From: Bauldia sp.
GTDB lineage: Bacteria; Pseudomonadota; Alphaproteobacteria; Rhizobiales; Kaistiaceae
Reading direction: 5' to 3'
Assembly (NCBI RefSeq): GCF_020442045.1
Contig: NZ_JAGRLA010000104.1
Location: forward strand, 19,582 to 83,581
DNA: 64,000 nucleotides
Shown: piece by piece, positions 26,018-34,933 of the stretch
Layout: the number at the start of each line of letters is the position of its first letter
Numbering within the stretch: position 1 is the stretch's first letter
Notes under the pieces: model-generated
The model's database searches: none
The model's input: the letters and a program-made list of their open reading frames with translations, nothing else
Told to the model about the DNA's origin: nothing
Position numbers and translations under genes: made by a program

Positions 26018-26706
26018 AAGTCGAGATCGGCGTAATGGGTCGCCGGCAGGGCCCCGCGCAACGAATCGGCGAGGATCTCGCGGAAGCTCGGACGCGACTT
26101 GACGCGCGCGTACCATTGCTTCGCCGTCGCGTCTTCCTCCCATGGCACCTCGCCGAGGTAATCCGCACATGACAATTCGGCCGCCGCGGCAAGATCGGCG
26201 AAGGTCAGCTCACGCCCCGCCAGACAGTCCCGCCGCGCGACCAGATACCCGATATAGCGCAGATGATAGCGGATGTTGCTGCGCGCGGCGCGAATCGCGG
26301 CGGCATCCGGCGATCCGCCGCCATTGGCCGACGGCGCCAGCCGCTTCAGCACCTTCTCGGTGACCAGATAGCCGACGACCTCGTCGTCGAGCTTGTCCAG
26401 CGCCCAGGAGACGAGGCGCCGCACCTCCGCCCTGTCGACCGGGCCGGTCGGCATCAGGGTGCTTTCGCCGACCCGCGAGCCGCGGGTTTCCGCCAGGTAT
26501 TCGGCGATCACCGTCGCGCCGATGATCGGCCCGTCGGTCTCGTCGACGAAGATCGGCACGGTGCCGGCCGGATTGAGCGCGAGGAGCTGCTCGCTCCGCT
26601 CCCAGGGCACGGTTTCGACAAGCTCAACCGCCTCGCCGTATTCGGCAAGGATCAGGCGCACATAGCGGCAGCCCGCTGACAGTGGGTGGTGGTACAGGAC
26701 TGACAT
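26014..26706 (-). CDS. Glutathione S-transferase family protein
   Basis: 230 residues. An N-terminal thioredoxin-like domain ([34 protein letters not shown] with the cis-Pro; [12 protein letters not shown]) is followed by an all-helical C-terminal domain with [14 protein letters not shown], the usual capping box region. Proteins of this type conjugate or reduce electrophiles with glutathione; the substrate is unknown. ATG at 26706 fits the family start. Its stop overlaps the putative CTG start of queG, suggesting coupled translation, and it is divergent from uppP. Confidence 0.88.
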   Translation of the reverse strand: MSVLYHHPLSAGCRYVRLILAEYGEAVELVETVPWERSEQLLALNPAGTVPIFVDETDGPIIGATVIAEYLAETRGSRVGESTLMPTGPVDRAEVRRLVSWALDKLDDEVVGYLVTEKVLKRLAPSANGGGSPDAAAIRAARSNIRYHLRYIGYLVARRDCLAGRELTFADLAAAAELSCADYLGEVPWEEDATAKQWYARVKSRPSFREILADSLRGALPATHYADLDF

Positions 26707-26825
26707 CAGGTGGGAGTAAGGGAGGAGGCCCCGATCACTTCTTCCTCTCGCGATTCGGCATCGGGTATAGAGACCACCTGCGGCCGGAACAAGGCGATTC
26801 GGCATCCTGCATAGGGGGAAATCCG

Positions 26826-27632
26826 TTGGACGGCACTTCGATCATCGACGCACTGATCCTCGGGGTCATCGAAGGCCTGACCGAATTCATCCCGGTCTCG
26901 TCGACCGCCCATATCCTGCTCGCCGGACGGGCGCTTGGTTTCGAGAATCCGGGCAAGATGTTCGAGGTGCTGATCCAGCTCGGCGCGATCCTCGCCATCC
27001 TCGCGGTCTATGCCGGGCGCCTGATCCAGCTGGTGCGGACCCTGCCAAGCGATCCGAAGTCCCGCCGCTTCGTTGCCGCCGTCTTCCTTGCCTTCCTGCC
27101 GGCCGCCGTGCTCGGCGTCCTCGGCCACCGGATCATCAAGGAGGTCTTCTTCGAATCGCCCCTTCTGATCTGCACGACGCTGATCGTCGGCGGGGTGATC
27201 CTGCTGATCGTCGATCGTATCAGGTTCGAGCCGCGCTACCACGACGTGATGGATTTCCCGTTGTGGCTGGCGCTCCGCATCGGCTTCTTCCAATGCCTGG
27301 CGCTGGTGCCGGGCGTATCGCGATCGGGGGCGACGATCGTCGGCTCGCTGCTGATGGGCACCGACAAGCGCTCGGCCGCCGAATTCTCCTTCTACCTGGC
27401 GATGCCGACCATGGCGGGCGCCTTCGCCTATGACCTCTACCAGAACCGCGCGCTGGTCACCGGCGACGAGATCGCCCTGGTGGCAATCGGCTTCGCCGCC
27501 GCCTTCGTCGCCGCCCTGCTGGTCGTGCGCTCGCTGCTCGATTTCGTCAGCCGCCACGGCTATTCGCTGTTCGGCTGGTGGCGGATCGCGGTCGGTGCCG
27601 CCGGTCTCTACTTCTTCGTCTATCGCGGCTGA
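26826..27632 (+). CDS. uppP: Undecaprenyl-diphosphate phosphatase
   Basis: 268-residue polytopic membrane protein. Both family motifs are present: [17 protein letters not shown] (about 15-31) and [15 protein letters not shown] (about 162-176). It recycles undecaprenyl pyrophosphate for peptidoglycan and other envelope polymers and its overexpression gives bacitracin resistance in other species. The start is TTG at 26826 behind GGGGGAA; an upstream in-frame ATG at 26682 would overlap the divergent GST gene. Followed by the convergent NDUFA9-like gene. Confidence 0.96.
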   Translation: MDGTSIIDALILGVIEGLTEFIPVSSTAHILLAGRALGFENPGKMFEVLIQLGAILAILAVYAGRLIQLVRTLPSDPKSRRFVAAVFLAFLPAAVLGVLGHRIIKEVFFESPLLICTTLIVGGVILLIVDRIRFEPRYHDVMDFPLWLALRIGFFQCLALVPGVSRSGATIVGSLLMGTDKRSAAEFSFYLAMPTMAGAFAYDLYQNRALVTGDEIALVAIGFAAAFVAALLVVRSLLDFVSRHGYSLFGWWRIAVGAAGLYFFVYRG

Positions 27633-27646
27633 TCGAACGCCCCCGC

Positions 27647-28621
27647 TCAGGCGGGGCGGCTCTCGTATTCGCCATGCGGGCGGAAGCGGGTGAGATAGGC
27701 CGGCAGCATGGCGGCGAGGCTGGTCGGCCTGATGCCGAAGCTCCCGATCGTCCGCCCCTCGGCGATCGCCGCCTCCGAGACGACGTTGTCGCGCCGGAGC
27801 TGGCGGACCTGGTCGAGGGTCAGCGGCTTGCCCGGCAGATGCTGGCCGATACGGCCCATGAGCCCGGCGACGCCCCATGGCACGGGCACCAGCAGGCGCT
27901 TCCGGTCGATTTCACGCAGCATCATCGTCATGCAGTCGCGGAAGGTCTCGATCTCCGGCCCGCCGAGTTCGTAGGTCGTGCCCGCCCGCGCCTTGCCCTC
28001 GACCGAATCGGCGATCGCCGCGGCGACGTCGCCGACGAAGACCGGCTGGAAGCGCGTTCCGCCGCCGCCGATCAGCGGCAGGCAGAGCGACATCCGCGCC
28101 ATGGCCGCGAAGCGGTTGAAGAAATGATCCTCGGGCCCGAACATGATCGACGGCCGCATGATGACCGAGTCGGGCAGCGTCTCGAGCACCGCCTGCTCGC
28201 CCCCGGCCTTGGTCCGCGCATAGTCGGAATCGGATTCGGGGTCGGCACCGATCGCCGAGACGTGGGTGATCGACGTCAATCCGGCGGCGCGGGCGGCCTC
28301 GGCGATGGCACGGGCGCCGAAGACATGCACCGTCTCGAAGGTCTGGCGTCCGGATGGCGCGAGGATCGCGACGAGGTTGACCACAGCGTCGGCCCCCTCC
28401 ACCGCCCGGTCGACCGACCAGCGGTAGCGGAGATTCGCCTGCACCGGCTGGACCCAGCCGACCATGCCGAGCGGCTGGAGATGACCGGCAAGGTCGGGCC
28501 GGCGTACCGCCGCCCGGACCCGCCAGCCGCGCTTCAGCAGCGCGCGGACGACATGCCGGCCGAGGAAGCCGGATCCGCCGAAGACCGTCACCAGCCCCTT
28601 GTCCGCAACCGCGATCGCCAT
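27647..28621 (-). CDS. NDUFA9-like NAD(P)-binding protein (atypical extended SDR)
   Basis: 324 residues. VTVFGGSGFLGRHVVRALL is the Rossmann motif near residue 11; HVSAIGADPESDSDYARTKAGGEQAV holds Tyr-x3-Lys; FGPEDHFFNRFAAMA and FQPVFVGDVAAAI are characteristic of the complex I NDUFA9 subunit family. In alphaproteobacteria these proteins associate with or resemble the mitochondrial complex I accessory subunit; catalytic activity is unproven. ATG at 28621 follows GGAGGCTGAAAGG. Convergent with uppP. Confidence 0.88.
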   Translation of the reverse strand: MAIAVADKGLVTVFGGSGFLGRHVVRALLKRGWRVRAAVRRPDLAGHLQPLGMVGWVQPVQANLRYRWSVDRAVEGADAVVNLVAILAPSGRQTFETVHVFGARAIAEAARAAGLTSITHVSAIGADPESDSDYARTKAGGEQAVLETLPDSVIMRPSIMFGPEDHFFNRFAAMARMSLCLPLIGGGGTRFQPVFVGDVAAAIADSVEGKARAGTTYELGGPEIETFRDCMTMMLREIDRKRLLVPVPWGVAGLMGRIGQHLPGKPLTLDQVRQLRRDNVVSEAAIAEGRTIGSFGIRPTSLAAMLPAYLTRFRPHGEYESRPA

Positions 28622-28737
28622 CCTTTCAGCCTCCGAAAGCCATGCGCCCGAAAAGCGCGCCCAGATGCTAGCCTGTGTATTCGCCCGAGCGCCCGCGGGC
28701 AAGCCTGCCGGGGCCTCGGACAGCCATCGGCAGCGGC

Positions 28738-29622
28738 TCAGCCGGAATGCACCTGCTGGCGCCCCCAGCCGAGAGCGGGTCCGCCGAAGTCGTCGGCGCA
28801 ACGCCGCAACTCGTCGTGGAAGTAGATTTCCAGGGCAAGCCGTATCTCTTCGGTCAGATCATACCGCTTCTGGTTTCGTTTGCTGTCGCGGCCCGAATCA
28901 ATGTCTTCACCCAGGCTTCGGTCGTCGAGGCCGAGGAAGTTCAGGATCTTCTTCCGCAGGCCATGGGCATTCGCCCGCAACTCGTCGAAGAAGAAGACGC
29001 CGACCTGCTCCGGCGGGAAGAACCTGCGCCAGCCGCTCACGATCCGCGACGGGAATGAACGCCTCACGACCTCCGGAAGCGACGCGAAAGCGATGACGGC
29101 GCCGGGATCGACGATGACCGGCGTCTGGTCCTTGCGCATCAGCATCGAATATTGCGACCACAGCCGCTCGACCGGATCGCGGGCGATGAAGACAATCTTC
29201 AGGTCCGGAAGCCGCCGGCCGAGCCTTGCGATCAAGTCCGGCTCCAGGGTCGAATAGGCCGGCGTTATGTCCCCGGCGACCGCATCGCCCTTGCCGTCGA
29301 ACAAGGCGCAATAACGCTCGATATCGACGACGGGGGGCATGTCGACGAGCTTGACCAGAAAGTCGATGTCGCGCGGCTCGACGGGCGGCCGGTGCTTCCG
29401 GCGTTGCTTTTCATTGTATCGCGCCGGATTCCGGGCCAGTCGATGCAGTATATCCGCGGCCTTCTCGGCCTGCTTGTCCGGCTCGTCCAGGCAATGCAGC
29501 TCCTTGATCGGCGGCATCCAGACGCGCGGATGCCAGGCGAGTTGATCATAGAGCCATTGGGTGCCGGCTTTCTGGGCGCCGATGCAGACGAAATCCGGCC
29601 CGACGCCTCGGTGGGACTTCAT
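28738..29622 (-). CDS. PAPS-dependent sulfotransferase
   Basis: 294 residues. The 5'-phosphosulfate loop is FVCIGAQKAGTQWLYDQLAWHP near residue 12, and the 3'-phosphate site is VFIARDPVERLWSQY (Arg and Ser) near 150. These match sulfotransferase family proteins that move sulfate from PAPS to carbohydrates or other acceptors. ATG at 29622 is chosen because the homologous part starts there; a longer reading to 29742 adds a non-homologous leader. The acceptor is unknown; some rhizobial members sulfate surface polysaccharides or signalling molecules. Confidence 0.85.
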   Translation of the reverse strand: MKSHRGVGPDFVCIGAQKAGTQWLYDQLAWHPRVWMPPIKELHCLDEPDKQAEKAADILHRLARNPARYNEKQRRKHRPPVEPRDIDFLVKLVDMPPVVDIERYCALFDGKGDAVAGDITPAYSTLEPDLIARLGRRLPDLKIVFIARDPVERLWSQYSMLMRKDQTPVIVDPGAVIAFASLPEVVRRSFPSRIVSGWRRFFPPEQVGVFFFDELRANAHGLRKKILNFLGLDDRSLGEDIDSGRDSKRNQKRYDLTEEIRLALEIYFHDELRRCADDFGGPALGWGRQQVHSG

Positions 29623-29860
29623 CGGGATCCGGTGATCCGCAGACGGGGTGAGGCCACCGAAACGCCGCCCGGCATGGGGACAAGGCCCAACGTCGCCGGC
29701 AACGACGGGACTACGGCGAGAGGCGGTCTGGTCATGCCTCACAGGTATTGCCCGCGACTCCCGCGGTCAATCCCGCCCGCCGAAAGACCCTCAGCGGCAG
29801 CCGGCGCGTCTCCGGACGGGCGCCGGCATTCAGGTTCGACGGACGACATGCGATGCGAAT

Positions 29861-29945
29861 TGGTGCCCAGGAGAGGACTCGAACCTCCACGCCTTGCGGC
29901 ACACGGACCTGAACCGTGCGCGTCTACCAGTTCCGCCACCTGGGC
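29861..29945 (-). tRNA. tRNA-Leu (anticodon CAG)
   Basis: The minus strand folds into a class II tRNA. The acceptor stem GCCCAGG pairs with CCTGGGC, followed by discriminator A and an encoded CCA. The anticodon loop reads GGTTCAGGTCC, giving CAG, and a long variable arm (GTGCCGCAAGGCGT) is typical of leucine. The T-arm reads GGAGGTTCGAGTCCTC. Confidence 0.97.
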
Positions 29946-29955
29946 ACGGCGGCGA

Positions 29956-29984
29956 TAGGTAAGGGCGCGCCGAAACCTTGTCAA
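29956..29984 (-). promoter_or_regulatory. Promoter of tRNA-Leu
   Basis: TTGACA (29984-29979) is a perfect -35, then 17 nt, then TACCTA (29961-29956) as -10, ending 10 nt before the tRNA 5' end. Strong match in sequence and position. The rest of 29985-30258, up to the next gene, shows nothing I can support. Confidence 0.75.
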
Positions 29985-30258
29985 CGATGCGCTTGATCCG
30001 ATGCATCGAAGCGCGGGCGGAGGGCGTCGTTCCAACCGCCGCCTCCGGCGCCGGCCATCCGACTTGCCCGGCGCTCGGCAAGGGCCGGGTGGCCAGGAGT
30101 CCCGCGCGCAAACCCGAGCGATCGTCCCGGTCCCGAACCCGCCGGAGCGGGATCACCGGCGCTTCGTGGCTTGACGGCCGCCCCTGTGGCGGCGTGCCCC
30201 GTCTTCCGGCATAACGTCGGAGATCGCGTTCGGGTCGACGCGCGGGGGGAGGAATGCC

Positions 30259-31293
30259 TTGAGACAGATCAGCGTGAAGGGACCGCACACGGTGGCGGTG
30301 GAGGATGTGCCGACACCCGAGACCGGTCCGGACGACGTCCTCATCCGCGTCCTGGCGACCGGCATCTGCGGCACCGACGTCGAGATCGTCCACGGCACCA
30401 TGCCCTATTACACGCGGGGCATGGCGAGCTATCCGGTCACGCCGGGCCATGAGTGGGTCGGCGAGGTCGTTTCCCTCGGCGGGAAAGTCAGGGGCTTTGC
30501 CGTCGGCGACCGCGTCGTCGGCGAGTGCAGCATCGGCTGCATGGCCTGCGACCGCTGCCTCAGCGGCAACTATCATCGCTGCCTCGCCCGCGATGAGACG
30601 GGAATCCTCCGACGGGCCGGCGGCTTCGCCGAGTTCATCGCCTTTCCCGCGCTCTTCCTGCACAAGATCACCAGGGATATCGACGTCACCGCCGCCGCCC
30701 TGGTCGAACCGACCGCGGTCGCCTTCAACGGCGTCAAGGCGGCCGGCGTCGGCCCGCGCGACTATCTCGCCATCCATGGCGACGGGCCGATCGGACTCCT
30801 GCTGCTGATGGTCGCCAGGGCCTTCGGCGCCAAGAGGATCGCCATGGTCGGCATGATGCCGGCGCGGCTGAAGGTGGCGGAGACGCTCGGCGCCGACATC
30901 GTCATCCAGGCCGACAAGGAAGACGTCGCCGACGCCCTCGCCCGCGGCGGCGATGGCGCCTTTCCCGATGTCGCGATCGAGGCGACCGGCGTGCCGGCGG
31001 CCTCGGCAATGGCGATCAACACGGTTTCGCCCGGCGGGCGCGTCGTCCTCCAGGGGATGTGCGGCGGGCAGAAGCTGCCGGATTTCGACCTCGACCAGAT
31101 CGTCATCAACGACATCTCGGTAAAGGGCGCGCTCGGCAGCCCCAACATCTGGCCTGACGTCATCGCCCTGATCGAATCGCGACGAGTCGATCCGACCGCG
31201 ATCGTCACCCACACCCTGCCGCTCGACCAGTTCGAGAATGGCCTCGGCCTGGTCACCGGGCGCGAGGGGATCAAGGTCGTTATCGCCCAGTAG
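30259..31293 (+). CDS. Zinc-dependent alcohol dehydrogenase (MDR, threonine/sorbitol dehydrogenase-like)
   Basis: 344 residues. Catalytic zinc ligands are Cys in GICGTD (about 37) and His-Glu in PGHEWVG (about 68). The structural lobe reads CSIGCMACDRCLSGNYHRC (about 91-110). GDGPIG near 173 is the nucleotide motif. It oxidises an alcohol or polyol with NAD(P). Start TTG at 30259 behind GGGGGGAGG. No operon partner is adjacent; upstream is tRNA-Leu on the other strand and downstream is rnd after about 150 nt. Substrate unknown. Confidence 0.85.
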   Translation: MRQISVKGPHTVAVEDVPTPETGPDDVLIRVLATGICGTDVEIVHGTMPYYTRGMASYPVTPGHEWVGEVVSLGGKVRGFAVGDRVVGECSIGCMACDRCLSGNYHRCLARDETGILRRAGGFAEFIAFPALFLHKITRDIDVTAAALVEPTAVAFNGVKAAGVGPRDYLAIHGDGPIGLLLLMVARAFGAKRIAMVGMMPARLKVAETLGADIVIQADKEDVADALARGGDGAFPDVAIEATGVPAASAMAINTVSPGGRVVLQGMCGGQKLPDFDLDQIVINDISVKGALGSPNIWPDVIALIESRRVDPTAIVTHTLPLDQFENGLGLVTGREGIKVVIAQ

Positions 31294-31441
31294 CGACCCG
31301 CCCGGCGGGGGCGGACCGGCCGGGCGCCGTACCGGTGCCGTCCGGGCCGGGCGGTTCCGTTGTCGGTCCATTAAGGGTATTCCCGGTCAATAGGGCGGCC
31401 CGGCAGGGTCCGCGCCGGCGCGACGATACCGAAAGGACGAT

Positions 31442-32053
31442 ATGACCATCCGCTTCCACAAGGGCGACCTGCCCGATCTTTCGCGATACAGCGGCAGCGT
31501 CGCTATCGATACCGAGACGCTCGGGCTCGATCCCCACCGCGACCGGCTGTGCCTGGTGCAGTTGTCGCCGGGCGACGGCAGCGCCGATCTCGTCCAGATC
31601 GCCCGCGGCCAGGCGGAAGCCCCCAATCTCAGGGCGCTCCTCGAAGACCCGGATATCACCAAGATATTCCACTATGCGCGGTTCGATATCGCGGTTCTTT
31701 TCAAGGCCTTCGGCGTGATGGCGGGGCCGATCTACTGCACCAAGATCGCCTCGAAGCTGACGCGTACCTACACCGACCGCCACGGCCTCAAGGACCTGGT
31801 GAAGGAATTGCTCGACATCGACATCTCGAAACAGGCCCAGAGCTCCGACTGGGGCGCGGACCAGTTGACCGATGCCCAGCTCGCCTATGCCGCCTCGGAC
31901 GTTCTCCATCTCCATGCCCTGAAGGAGAAGCTCGACGAGCGCCTCGCCCGGGAAAGGCGGAGCGAGCTCGCCGCGGCCTGCTTCATGTTCCTGCCGGCCC
32001 GCGCCCTGCTCGATCTCGCCGGCTGGGCGGAAGAGGATATATTTGCCCATTGA
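31442..32053 (+). CDS. rnd: Ribonuclease D-like 3'-5' exonuclease
   Basis: 203 residues, the short alphaproteobacterial form without HRDC domains. DEDDy residues are visible: VAIDTETLGL (about 21-30), FHYARFDIAVL (about 75-85) and AYAASDVLHLHAL near 155 with the Tyr. It trims 3' ends of structured RNAs such as tRNA precursors. ATG at 31442 follows GAAAGGACGAT. It leads the conserved block rnd-lptC-lptA-lptB-rpoN. Confidence 0.92.
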   Translation: MTIRFHKGDLPDLSRYSGSVAIDTETLGLDPHRDRLCLVQLSPGDGSADLVQIARGQAEAPNLRALLEDPDITKIFHYARFDIAVLFKAFGVMAGPIYCTKIASKLTRTYTDRHGLKDLVKELLDIDISKQAQSSDWGADQLTDAQLAYAASDVLHLHALKEKLDERLARERRSELAAACFMFLPARALLDLAGWAEEDIFAH

Positions 32054-32138
32054 CCGGCGGCGGTTGACGGCGATTGCCGTTCCGCCACCTTAAGTCCACA
32101 ATGTAGTTGGCATATCTCGCCTCGATCCGGCAGAAGCC

Positions 32139-33371
32139 ATGACCGATTATTATTATCAGGCGCGATACGACGATCCGTCCGAGGAGGACGATCTTTCCGG
32201 GGAAGACCGGCGCCGTCGGCCACGGCCGGACCCGGCTTACGAATTCCCGGCCGATCGCGACTTCTTCGCGCGGAGGCGGGATTTGCTCGACCTCGTCCCG
32301 GCGAGGGACAACCGGCCCGCTGGCGAAGCGCCCGACGACAGCGACGCCGGCTTTCGCGGGGACGCCGCCGATCCCCGGCTCCCGGCGGTCTATGATCCGG
32401 ACGCCTCCGCCTACCATGACGACGGCTACGTCGCGCGCGACGGGCCCGCCTATGACGCGGCGGGATACGGGGAGACCGAAGCCGCGGACCAATACGACCC
32501 GCCCGACTATGACGATGAGCCGGACTCCGGCCAATCCGGGGATCGCTGGGACGAGCCGGACGTCGACGCCGGCAGCGAGCCCTATGTCCCGCCACCGATG
32601 GCCCCTGACCGCGTATCGGTCGCAGACGCCGGCAGGCAGGCGGCCCGCCGTATCCGCTTCGATCCGACCCAGGAGCGCGGCGCCGGCCACTATTCCGCCG
32701 CCCATCGCCACAGCCGGCTGGTTCGGACGCTCAAATTCGCCCTTCCCGGCATTGCGCTCGCCGGCATCCTCGCCTTCCTTGCCTTCATCCAGTTCGCGCC
32801 GGCCCCCGACGACGCGATCATCACGCTGTCCGGAATCAACGTCGAATCCGAAAGCGTCACCATGCAGACGCCGCATATCTCGGGCTTCGACGGGACCAAG
32901 CGCGCCTACGAGGTCCGCGCCGCCCACGCGATCCAGGATCTCAGCAATCCCAAAATCGTCACGATGGAAGACATCAATGCACACCTGAGGATGGACGACG
33001 GCGAGACGGCGCATCTTCGAGCGACCACAGGCACGTATAACGACGACACCAAGAAGATGGTGCTCTCGAAGGGCATCTCGCTCGAGACGACCAACGGCTA
33101 CAAGGCGACCCTCGAGGACGCCCAGGTCGACGTCGGCACCAGCCAGATGGCCTCGTCGAACCCGGTAACGATCGTGACCGAGCAGGCGACGGTCAAGGCC
33201 AATGCAATGGAATTGAGGGATAGCGGCAAGTACATCATGTTCAAGAATGGAGTCACGGTGTTCTTCACACCGCCGCCCGAAAAAGCCGCGGACGACCAGC
33301 AGACCGACGCGCCGGCACCGGCTGCCGAGACACCGGCGGACCCGGCCGCGACGACCGGCGGTTCCACATGA
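32139..33371 (+). CDS. lptC: LPS export protein LptC with a long cytoplasmic N-terminal extension
   Basis: 410 residues, about twice the usual length. The LptC part is residues about 185-370: a single membrane anchor (LKFALPGIALAGILAFLAFIQF) then the periplasmic beta-jellyroll (ITLSGINVESES, MQTPHISGFDGTKRAYEVRA, YKATLEDAQVD). Before it lies about 180 residues rich in Asp, Glu, Tyr, Pro and Arg with no fold visible (YYYQARYDDPSEEDD at the start). Family role: joins LptBFG in the inner membrane and hands LPS to LptA. A start at an internal ATG near 32598 would leave over 500 nt empty, so the long form is preferred. The end overlaps lptA (ATGA). Confidence 0.88.
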   Translation: MTDYYYQARYDDPSEEDDLSGEDRRRRPRPDPAYEFPADRDFFARRRDLLDLVPARDNRPAGEAPDDSDAGFRGDAADPRLPAVYDPDASAYHDDGYVARDGPAYDAAGYGETEAADQYDPPDYDDEPDSGQSGDRWDEPDVDAGSEPYVPPPMAPDRVSVADAGRQAARRIRFDPTQERGAGHYSAAHRHSRLVRTLKFALPGIALAGILAFLAFIQFAPAPDDAIITLSGINVESESVTMQTPHISGFDGTKRAYEVRAAHAIQDLSNPKIVTMEDINAHLRMDDGETAHLRATTGTYNDDTKKMVLSKGISLETTNGYKATLEDAQVDVGTSQMASSNPVTIVTEQATVKANAMELRDSGKYIMFKNGVTVFFTPPPEKAADDQQTDAPAPAAETPADPAATTGGST

Positions 33372-33931
33372 CCGCGTCTCTCATGCGCCATCTCGGCCGC
33401 CTCGTCTGCGGCGTCATCCTCGCCACCGCGCTCGCCCTGCCGGCGGCGGCGCAGTCGACCGACATCTTCAAGGGTTTCTCGGCCAAGGCGAAAGGCGGCC
33501 CGATCCAGGTCGATGCCGAGACGCTGGAAATCGTCGAGCAAGGCAACGAACGGATTTCCACCTTCGCCGGCGGGGTCACCGTCACCCGCGGCAACACGAC
33601 CATGAAGGCGGCGACGATCAAGCTCCATTCCGACAAGGACGGAAAGGATCCGAACGGCTTCACGCTGATGGAGGCGACCGGTACGGTCTACGTCAATTCC
33701 GGGGACCAGACGGTGACCGGCCAGCGCGCGGTGGTCGACAACAAGGCGCAGACCATCACCCTTGTCGGCAACGTGGTGCTGAGCCAGGGAAAGAACGTGA
33801 TCGTCGGCGAGCGGCTGGTGATCGACATGGCGACCGGCCGCGCACGCGTCGAACAGACGCCCGGCAAGCGCATCCAGGGCGTCTTCTCGCCAGGCGGCAT
33901 CAAGAAGAACGCGAATTCGGGCAACCAGTAG
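33368..33931 (+). CDS. lptA: LPS transport periplasmic bridge protein LptA
   Basis: 187 residues. Sec signal peptide with hydrophobic core LVCGVILATALALPAAAQS (cut after AAA or AAQ, near 28). The OstA/LptA domain follows: GPIQVDAETLEIVEQGNERISTFAGGVTVTRGNTTM, LMEATGTVYVNSGDQTVTGQRA and LVGNVVLSQGKNVIVGERL. It forms the periplasmic bridge carrying LPS to the outer membrane. Its ATG overlaps the lptC stop by 4 nt and lptB follows 19 nt later. Confidence 0.95.
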   Translation: MTASLMRHLGRLVCGVILATALALPAAAQSTDIFKGFSAKAKGGPIQVDAETLEIVEQGNERISTFAGGVTVTRGNTTMKAATIKLHSDKDGKDPNGFTLMEATGTVYVNSGDQTVTGQRAVVDNKAQTITLVGNVVLSQGKNVIVGERLVIDMATGRARVEQTPGKRIQGVFSPGGIKKNANSGNQ

Positions 33932-33950
33932 CCTGCCCTCGCCGTCACCG

Positions 33951-34853
33951 ATGATCTCGACAGACGGCCCGGGACCGCTTATCTCCGACTTAACCGCAGA
34001 AGGAAGTTTTCGCGCGTTGAATCGGATCTTGTCCTTCGGGCGCAAAGCGCCTCCGGAATCGGCAAACGGGTCCGGAAGGCGCCGTCGCGGCGAGACGCCG
34101 CCCTCGCGGCTGGTCCGGGATGCCGGAGGACGGGGGTGGCTGGTCGCCCATGCGCTCGCCAAGTCGTATCGCGGGCGCCGGGTGGTCCACGAGGCGAGCC
34201 TCGCGGTCGCGCGGGGCGAGTCGGTCGGCCTGCTCGGCTCCAACGGCGCCGGCAAGACGACGATCTTCTACATGATCACCGGGCTGGTGAAGGCCGACGA
34301 AGGCACCATCGAGCTCGACGGCCACGACGTGACAGGCATGCCGATGTATCGCCGCGCCCGGCTCGGCATCGGCTATCTGCCGCAGGAGGCCTCGATCTTC
34401 CGCGGCCTCTCGGTCGAGGCCAATATCCGCGCCGTGCTCGAGGTCGTCGAGCCGGACAAGGCGCAGCGGGAGGACCAGCTCGATGCGCTCCTCGACGAGT
34501 TCCACATCACTCATCTCCGCAAGGCGCAGGCCATGTCGCTGTCGGGCGGCGAGCGGCGGCGCTGCGAGATCGCCAGGGCGCTGGCCAGCCGGCCGGCCTT
34601 CATGCTGCTCGACGAGCCCTTCACCGGCGTCGACCCGATCGCGGTCGGCGACATCCAGGCTCTGGTCCGGCACCTGACCAGCCTCGGGATCGGCGTCCTG
34701 ATAACCGACCACAATGTCCGCGAGACGCTTGGCCTCATCGACCGCGCCTATATCATCCATTCCGGCGAGGTGCTGTTCGAAGGCAGGCCGGACGAGATCG
34801 TCGAAAGCCCCGATGTCCGCCGGCTTTACCTTGGTGAGCAATTCAGCCTTTAA
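33951..34853 (+). CDS. lptB: LPS export ABC transporter ATPase LptB
   Basis: 300 residues. Walker A GSNGAGKTT (about 96-104), Q-loop YLPQEASIF, signature LSGGERRR (about 196-203), Walker B FMLLDEPF and the H-loop ITDHNV. The ATPase core starts near residue 62; the preceding 60 residues are a basic, probably unstructured extension seen in some Hyphomicrobiales. It powers LPS extraction with LptFG. The start could be internal, but no better ribosome site was found. Part of lptCAB, followed by rpoN after 80 nt. Confidence 0.95.
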   Translation: MISTDGPGPLISDLTAEGSFRALNRILSFGRKAPPESANGSGRRRRGETPPSRLVRDAGGRGWLVAHALAKSYRGRRVVHEASLAVARGESVGLLGSNGAGKTTIFYMITGLVKADEGTIELDGHDVTGMPMYRRARLGIGYLPQEASIFRGLSVEANIRAVLEVVEPDKAQREDQLDALLDEFHITHLRKAQAMSLSGGERRRCEIARALASRPAFMLLDEPFTGVDPIAVGDIQALVRHLTSLGIGVLITDHNVRETLGLIDRAYIIHSGEVLFEGRPDEIVESPDVRRLYLGEQFSL

Positions 34854-34933
34854 CCGCGCGCCGGGATAAGCTACGACTGATCCGGTGAAGCAATTATTGG
34901 ACCAGTTTCGGCTCCGGCAAGTTCGCGCGTGAA

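Noticed and set aside
26706..27878. 390-codon minus-strand frame over uppP
   Set aside because: uppP has both family motifs and a membrane pattern on the plus strand; the opposite frame is charged low-complexity sequence.
29830..31371. 513-codon minus-strand frame over tRNA-Leu and the zinc dehydrogenase
   Set aside because: It would translate through a tRNA gene and is antisense to an intact enzyme.
32598..33371. Short-form start for lptC at an internal ATG
   Set aside because: No ribosome site there, and the preceding 460 nt form an open frame with protein-like codon pattern directly after rnd; the longer form is kept, though not proven.
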